This document shows, piece by piece, positions 60,099 through 64,000 of a stretch of DNA of 64,000 nt; the stretch's first letter is position 1, and every line of letters begins with the position of its first letter. The stretch is taken from the NCBI RefSeq assembly GCF_003014615.1, contig NZ_PYGI01000001.1, positions 62,001 through 126,000 of the forward strand, written 5' to 3'. Source of the stretch: Marinobacterium halophilum (GTDB lineage: Bacteria > Pseudomonadota > Gammaproteobacteria > Pseudomonadales > Balneatricaceae). Position numbers and translations under genes: made by a program. The notes beneath the pieces are model-generated. The model was not told where the DNA came from and searched no databases. It was given only the letters and a program-made list of their open reading frames with translations.

Positions 60099-62249
60099 AT
60101 GATGAATAAACGCTGGCTGTTGCTCATCGTGCTTGTTGCCTTGGCAGTGCTGGCTTGGCAGTCAGGCTGGCTGGAGCAGTTACAGCTGGCCAACCTCAAG
60201 CAACATCAGGCTGAATTGATCTTTTGGCGTGATGCCAACCCCGGGCTGGCCAGTTTGCTGTTTTTTATCTTTTACGTGACCGTTGCTGCTCTGTCGCTGC
60301 CGGGCGCAGCCGTGATGACGCTGGCAGCCGGTGCGCTGTTCGGGCTTTGGTGGGGGCTGTTACTGGTCTCGTTTGCCTCGACGCTGGGGGCGACGCTGGC
60401 GATGTGGGTGGCGCGTTATCTGGTGCGAGATCAGGTGCGCCACCGTTTCGCCCAGCGGATGCAGACCCTGGATGAGGGCATTCGGCGTGACGGACCGTTT
60501 TACCTGTTTACCCTGCGGCTGGTGCCGATCTTTCCTTTTTTCGTAATCAATCTGCTGCTGGGCCTGACGGCCATGCCGACGCGTACCTTTTGGTGGGTTA
60601 GTCAGCTCGGCATGCTGCCGGGCACCCTGGTATACGTCAACGCCGGAACTCAATTGGCACAGATCGATGCCTTGTCGGCCATTTTTTCGCCCGGCCTGAT
60701 CGGGGCTTTTGTCATGCTTGGCCTCTTTCCGTTGCTGGCACGCAAGCTGGCGGACGGTGTGCGTACCCGTCGAGTCTATGCCCGCTGGAACAGGCCTGCA
60801 CGGTTCGACCGTAATCTGGTGGTGATCGGGGCTGGCAGTGCCGGTTTGGTCAGTGCGTACATTGCCGCCACGGTGAAGGCCAGGGTAACGCTGGTGGAGC
60901 GGGACCGGATGGGCGGTGATTGCCTCAATACCGGCTGCGTACCCTCCAAGGCATTGATTCGTGCCTCGCGGGTGGCGCATGAGGTTGCCCATGCCGACCG
61001 TTACGGTCTCCGGGCTGAACCACCACAGGTTGATTTCGCACGCGTGATGGCGCGGGTGCAAGAGGTGATTCGCGATATTGAACCACACGACTCCATCGAG
61101 CGTTATACCGAGTTGGGTGTAGACGTGTGTCAGGGGCGTGCGCGACTGATTTCGCCCTGGGAGGTTGAAATTGAAGCCGCCGATGGCAGTCAGCAGCGAT
61201 TGACGACCCGCTCGATCATCATCGCCAGCGGTGCCCGGCCTCGGGTGCCGGAGCTGCCGGGGCTTGCCGCAACCGATTACCTGACCTCCGATACCCTGTG
61301 GCAGCTGACCGCACTGCCCAAACGGCTGCTGGTGCTGGGCGGCGGTCCTGTTGGCTGTGAACTGGCGCAGGCTTTTCGGCGTTTGGGTGCCGAGGTGACG
61401 CTGGTACAGCGGGCAGCGCAGTTGCTGCCACGGGAGGATGGGGACGTGGCCGAAGTGGTGCTGCAACGTTTTCAGGCCGAAGGTATCAAGGTTCTGCTGC
61501 AGACCGAAGCCGTGCGGGTTGACGGGCACGGCACGCTGATCGTGCGCAGTGAGGCGGGTGAGCAACCGCTGGCGTTTGATCGTATGCTGCTGGCGCTGGG
61601 CCGCGTGGCCAACACGGACGGGCTGGGGCTGGACGCGCTGGGCATCGAACCGGAGCCGGGACGCACGCTGGCAACCGATCCGTTTCTGGCGACCCGTTTC
61701 CCCAATATATTCGCCTGTGGCGATGTGGCGGGTCCGTGGCAGTTTACCCATACGGCATCGCATCAGGCCTGGTATGCGGTGGTGAATGGGCTGCTTGCGC
61801 CGCTGAAGCGTTTTCGGGTCGAATCCCGCGTAATTCCCTGGGCGACCTTTACCGATCCTGAAGTGGCAAGGGTCGGGTTGTCCGAAGCCGAAGCTCGGCA
61901 GCAAGGTATCGCCTATGAGGTGACGCGCTATGCATTATCGGACCTGGACCGTGCCATTGCTGACGGTCGCACGGCCGGCTTCGTCAAGGTACTTACGCCA
62001 CCGGGCAAGGACCGTATCCTCGGTGTGACTCTGGTGGGGGCGCAGGCCGGCGAGTTGATTGCCGAGTGGGTGCTGGCGATGAAACACAATATCGGTTTGA
62101 ACAAGCTGCTCGGGACGATCCATATCTATCCGACGCTGGCTGAAGCTAACCGTTTCACGGCTGGGGAGTGGAAGCGGAACCATGCGCCTGCCTGGGTGTT
62201 CCCTTGGCTGGCGCGTTACCATCGCTGGCGGCGGAAGGAGGGTACATGA
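60099..62249 (+). CDS. TVP38/TMEM64-disulfide oxidoreductase fusion
   Basis: A 716-residue two-part protein. Residues 1-225 are a TVP38/TMEM64 (DedA-like) membrane domain with about six helices and the hallmarks SLPGAAVMTLAAGALFG and FTLRLVPIFPFFVINLLLGLT. Residues 243-716 are a class I flavin disulfide reductase: FAD motif VVIGAGSAGLVSAYIA, redox pair C275/C280 in GGDCLNTGCVPSKAL, NAD motif LLVLGGGPVGCELAQAF, and the C-terminal HIYPTLAE with active-site His and Glu. It lacks MerA's terminal Cys pair. It begins at the base after the arsS stop and is probably an arsenic- or thiol-linked reductase at the membrane. Confidence 0.93.
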   Translation: MMNKRWLLLIVLVALAVLAWQSGWLEQLQLANLKQHQAELIFWRDANPGLASLLFFIFYVTVAALSLPGAAVMTLAAGALFGLWWGLLLVSFASTLGATLAMWVARYLVRDQVRHRFAQRMQTLDEGIRRDGPFYLFTLRLVPIFPFFVINLLLGLTAMPTRTFWWVSQLGMLPGTLVYVNAGTQLAQIDALSAIFSPGLIGAFVMLGLFPLLARKLADGVRTRRVYARWNRPARFDRNLVVIGAGSAGLVSAYIAATVKARVTLVERDRMGGDCLNTGCVPSKALIRASRVAHEVAHADRYGLRAEPPQVDFARVMARVQEVIRDIEPHDSIERYTELGVDVCQGRARLISPWEVEIEAADGSQQRLTTRSIIIASGARPRVPELPGLAATDYLTSDTLWQLTALPKRLLVLGGGPVGCELAQAFRRLGAEVTLVQRAAQLLPREDGDVAEVVLQRFQAEGIKVLLQTEAVRVDGHGTLIVRSEAGEQPLAFDRMLLALGRVANTDGLGLDALGIEPEPGRTLATDPFLATRFPNIFACGDVAGPWQFTHTASHQAWYAVVNGLLAPLKRFRVESRVIPWATFTDPEVARVGLSEAEARQQGIAYEVTRYALSDLDRAIADGRTAGFVKVLTPPGKDRILGVTLVGAQAGELIAEWVLAMKHNIGLNKLLGTIHIYPTLAEANRFTAGEWKRNHAPAWVFPWLARYHRWRRKEGT

Positions 62250-63061
62250 CGTATGAAGTGATCCTGCGCCTCGGGGTGTTTGTAGTAATTCTGGGCGGTT
62301 GTGCCCTGCTGGAATGGCTCCGGCCGCGTCGCCGCTGGCGCTGTGCCAAGCGGCCACGCTGGGTGGCCAATCTGTCATTGACGCTGCTCAGTACGGTCCT
62401 GGCTCGGCTGACCCTGGGGGCGTTTGCAGTGACGGCAGCCGTGTGGGCCGGCGAGCATGGAGTTGGGGTGTTCAACTGGCTGGACGTGCCGGGCTGGATG
62501 GCGTCAGGTCTGGCACTGGTGTTGTTGGACGGTGCTATCTGGCTGCAGCATTGGTTCAGCCACCGTGTGCCACTGTTGTGGCGGCTGCATCGGGTCCATC
62601 ATACCGACCCGGAGCTGGATGTGACCACGGCACTGCGTTTCCATCCGCTCGAGATCGGTCTGTCATTGCTCTACAAGGCGAGCTTTGTGGTGTTGTTGGG
62701 CGTCCCTGTTGCGGCGGTGGTGCTGTTCGAGTTGCTGCTGAATGCGTCGGCCCTCTTCACGCATGCCAATATTTACATCCCCCGTTCGCTGGATCGTCGC
62801 CTGCGCTGGCTGTTCTGCACCCCGGACATGCACCGTATCCACCATTCCGTGATCGCTGAGGAAACCAACAGCAACTACGGTTTCTGTTTGTCGATCTGGG
62901 ATCGGCTGTTTGCGACCTACCGTCAGCAGCCACAAGTGGGCGTGGAATCAATGCAGCTGGGGCTGCGCGAGTTTACGGATCCTGATCAGTTGGGTGTTCT
63001 GCCGCTGCTGGTGCAGCCACTGAAACAGGTCGAACAGAGGTGTCGTCATGTTGCCGACTGA
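62246..63061 (+). CDS. Sterol desaturase/fatty acid hydroxylase family protein
   Basis: A 271-residue membrane di-iron enzyme of the fatty acid hydroxylase superfamily. The histidine clusters HWFSHR, HRVHH and HRIHHSV (with HANIYI before it) are the metal ligands. Four to five helices surround them. ATG 62246 overlaps the preceding stop codon (ATGA); the longer frame from 62168 is rejected. In this cluster it could hydroxylate or desaturate a lipid, perhaps the acyl part of an arsenolipid, but the substrate is unknown. Its 3' end overlaps the glycosyltransferase start by 14 bases. Confidence 0.9.
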   Translation: MTYEVILRLGVFVVILGGCALLEWLRPRRRWRCAKRPRWVANLSLTLLSTVLARLTLGAFAVTAAVWAGEHGVGVFNWLDVPGWMASGLALVLLDGAIWLQHWFSHRVPLLWRLHRVHHTDPELDVTTALRFHPLEIGLSLLYKASFVVLLGVPVAAVVLFELLLNASALFTHANIYIPRSLDRRLRWLFCTPDMHRIHHSVIAEETNSNYGFCLSIWDRLFATYRQQPQVGVESMQLGLREFTDPDQLGVLPLLVQPLKQVEQRCRHVAD

Positions 63062-63821
63062 AATTCGACCGCTCAAGCTCAGCGTGATTGTACCGGTGCT
63101 CAACGAAGCGATGATGATCGAACCTCAACTGCGCGCGTTGCAGTGGGTACGCACTACCGGTGTGGCAGAGCTGATTCTGGTAGATGGTGGCAGTACCGAT
63201 GCAACGGCCGTGCGCGCCTTGCCCTGGGTTGACCGGCTCGTCACGAGTGTACCGGGGCGAGGGCTACAGATGAATGCCGGTGCTCGGCAGGCGCGTGGTG
63301 AGGTATTGCTGTTTCTGCATCTTGATACCGACCTCCCGGTTACGGCACCGCTGCTCATGGATGGGTTGGATGCCTCAGGCTGGGGCCGGTTTGATGTCCG
63401 CATTCGTGGCCGTCATTCGATGCTGCCCGTGGTTGCCGCGATGATGAATCTGCGCTCGCGACTGACCGGCATTGCTACCGGTGATCAGGCAGTGTTTGTG
63501 CATCGGGCCCTGTTCGAACGGGTCGGCGGCTTTCCCGAGCAGCCGTTGATGGAAGATATCGAGCTGAGCAAACGGCTGAAACGGATCAGCAGACCCCGCT
63601 GCCTGCGCGCCAAGGTGATGACCTCCGGGCGGCGTTGGGATCAGCATGGCCTGTGGCGCACGATCAGGTTGATGTGGTCGCTGCGTTTTGATTACTGGCG
63701 CGGGGTCAGTCCGGCGGTGCTGGCACAACGTTACGGTTACACCGAAGCCAGTCAGGCGCAGGCGGTGAAGCCGGTGCAGTCAGCGACCGGTCGTCCGCCA
63801 ACGATTGGCAGTGGGCACTGA
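63048..63821 (+). CDS. TIGR04283 family arsenosugar glycosyltransferase
   Basis: A family 2-type glycosyltransferase of 257 residues. KLSVIVPVLNEAMMIE, ELILVDGGSTDAT, VPGRGLQMNAGARQARGEVLLFLHLDTDLP (given in parts) and IATGDQAVFVHRALFERVGGFPEQPLMEDIELSKRL form the GT-A pattern of the TIGR04283 group, which co-occurs with ArsS. It probably transfers a sugar phosphate or builds the glycosyl part of arsenosugars. ATG 63048 lies within the end of the previous gene. The downstream gene overlaps its stop codon by one base. Confidence 0.92.
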   Translation: MLPTEIRPLKLSVIVPVLNEAMMIEPQLRALQWVRTTGVAELILVDGGSTDATAVRALPWVDRLVTSVPGRGLQMNAGARQARGEVLLFLHLDTDLPVTAPLLMDGLDASGWGRFDVRIRGRHSMLPVVAAMMNLRSRLTGIATGDQAVFVHRALFERVGGFPEQPLMEDIELSKRLKRISRPRCLRAKVMTSGRRWDQHGLWRTIRLMWSLRFDYWRGVSPAVLAQRYGYTEASQAQAVKPVQSATGRPPTIGSGH

Positions 63822-64000
63822 TGGTCGCGCTGGCGATCATGGCCAAGGCACCGGTGCCGGGGTTCTGCAAGACCCGCCTGATGCCTGCTTTGGGTGCAGA
63901 AGGTGCGGCACGGTTACAGGCCTGGCTGCTGCAACATAGCCTGGCAGTGGCCCGTGCCAGCGGGTTACGGCCTTTGCAGCTGTGGGCTGCGCCGGATATT
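63821..64000 (+). CDS. TIGR04282 family glycosyltransferase (partial, cut by window end)
   Basis: The first 60 codons of a gene starting at ATG 63821 (TGATG overlap with the previous stop). The product begins MVALAIMAKAPVPGFCKTRL, followed by LMPALGAEGAARLQAWLLQ. The KAPxPGxxKTRL nucleotide-binding motif marks the TIGR04282 group, which usually accompanies TIGR04283 and ArsS. It is expected to be a nucleotidyl- or glycosyltransferase of about 200 residues. The rest lies beyond the window. Confidence 0.92.
   Translation, partial: MVALAIMAKAPVPGFCKTRLMPALGAEGAARLQAWLLQHSLAVARASGLRPLQLWAAPDI

Noticed and set aside
60360-61904. Minus-strand open frame of over 500 codons across the TVP38-reductase gene
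   Set aside because: Antisense to an intact fusion protein, His/Gln-rich low-complexity translation and no ribosome-binding site.

Overview
This window looks like chromosomal DNA of a marine-type Gammaproteobacterium, probably close to the Oceanospirillaceae (inference from protein resemblance only; no rRNA gene is present). Supporting gene content includes RlmF, SbcB, RadD, YchJ, VF530, DUF3010, DUF2789 and DUF2788 family proteins, a DUF349/HEAT protein, a urtABCDE-urease operon, SulP and NnrS proteins, and an arsenosugar-type ArsS cluster. No tRNA, rRNA, CRISPR array or intact insertion sequence was found.

Layout. 1-5041 is an accessory stretch on the plus strand. It begins AT-rich, with REP-like inverted repeats and an attC-like folded element, and carries a GGCT-like gene plus a run of small unrecognised genes that mix soluble and membrane proteins. 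5055-5981 is rlmF. 6247-17590 is a continuous plus-strand urea block: a urea ABC transporter (urtABCDE, mostly ATGA-coupled), then urease subunits and accessory genes (ureD-A-B-C-E-F-G-J). A strong tandem operator candidate lies upstream, and hairpins lie between urtA/urtB and between ureD/ureA. An NhaR-like LysR regulator follows directly. Urea is imported, hydrolysed by nickel urease matured by UreDEFG, and the HupE/UreJ protein may supply nickel.

18620-38000 holds housekeeping and envelope genes: DUF349 protein, YchJ, exonuclease I, an M16 protease, a DUF6394 protein with an RCK-type potassium channel, a DMT exporter, a Tim44-like protein, an unusual chemoreceptor, YaaA, TrpS with a C-terminal coiled coil, and a Dyp peroxidase. 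38000-45700 has DUF3010, pentapeptide-repeat and VF530 proteins, a secreted subtilase, a patatin, CysK, a Sel1 protein and a DUF4139 protein.

45702-51306 (minus strand) contains a membrane protein fusing a degenerate kinase domain to a degenerate formylglycine-generating-enzyme fold, KdsA, a PilZ-like protein, a GIDE/EF-hand protein paired with LemA, DUF2788 and a ribbon-helix-helix regulator divergent from a SulP transporter. 53172-59011 has a GGDEF/EAL protein, NnrS and RadD. 59139-64000 is an arsenic (arsenosugar) cluster: ArsS, a TVP38-disulfide reductase fusion, a fatty-acid-hydroxylase-like protein and two glycosyltransferases, the last cut by the window edge.

Best candidates for undescribed biology are the double pseudoenzyme at 45702-47807, the small-gene island at 1-5041 with its attC-like element, the chemoreceptor without an N-terminal membrane anchor, and the palindromic operator pairs upstream of urtA, sulP and nnrS.
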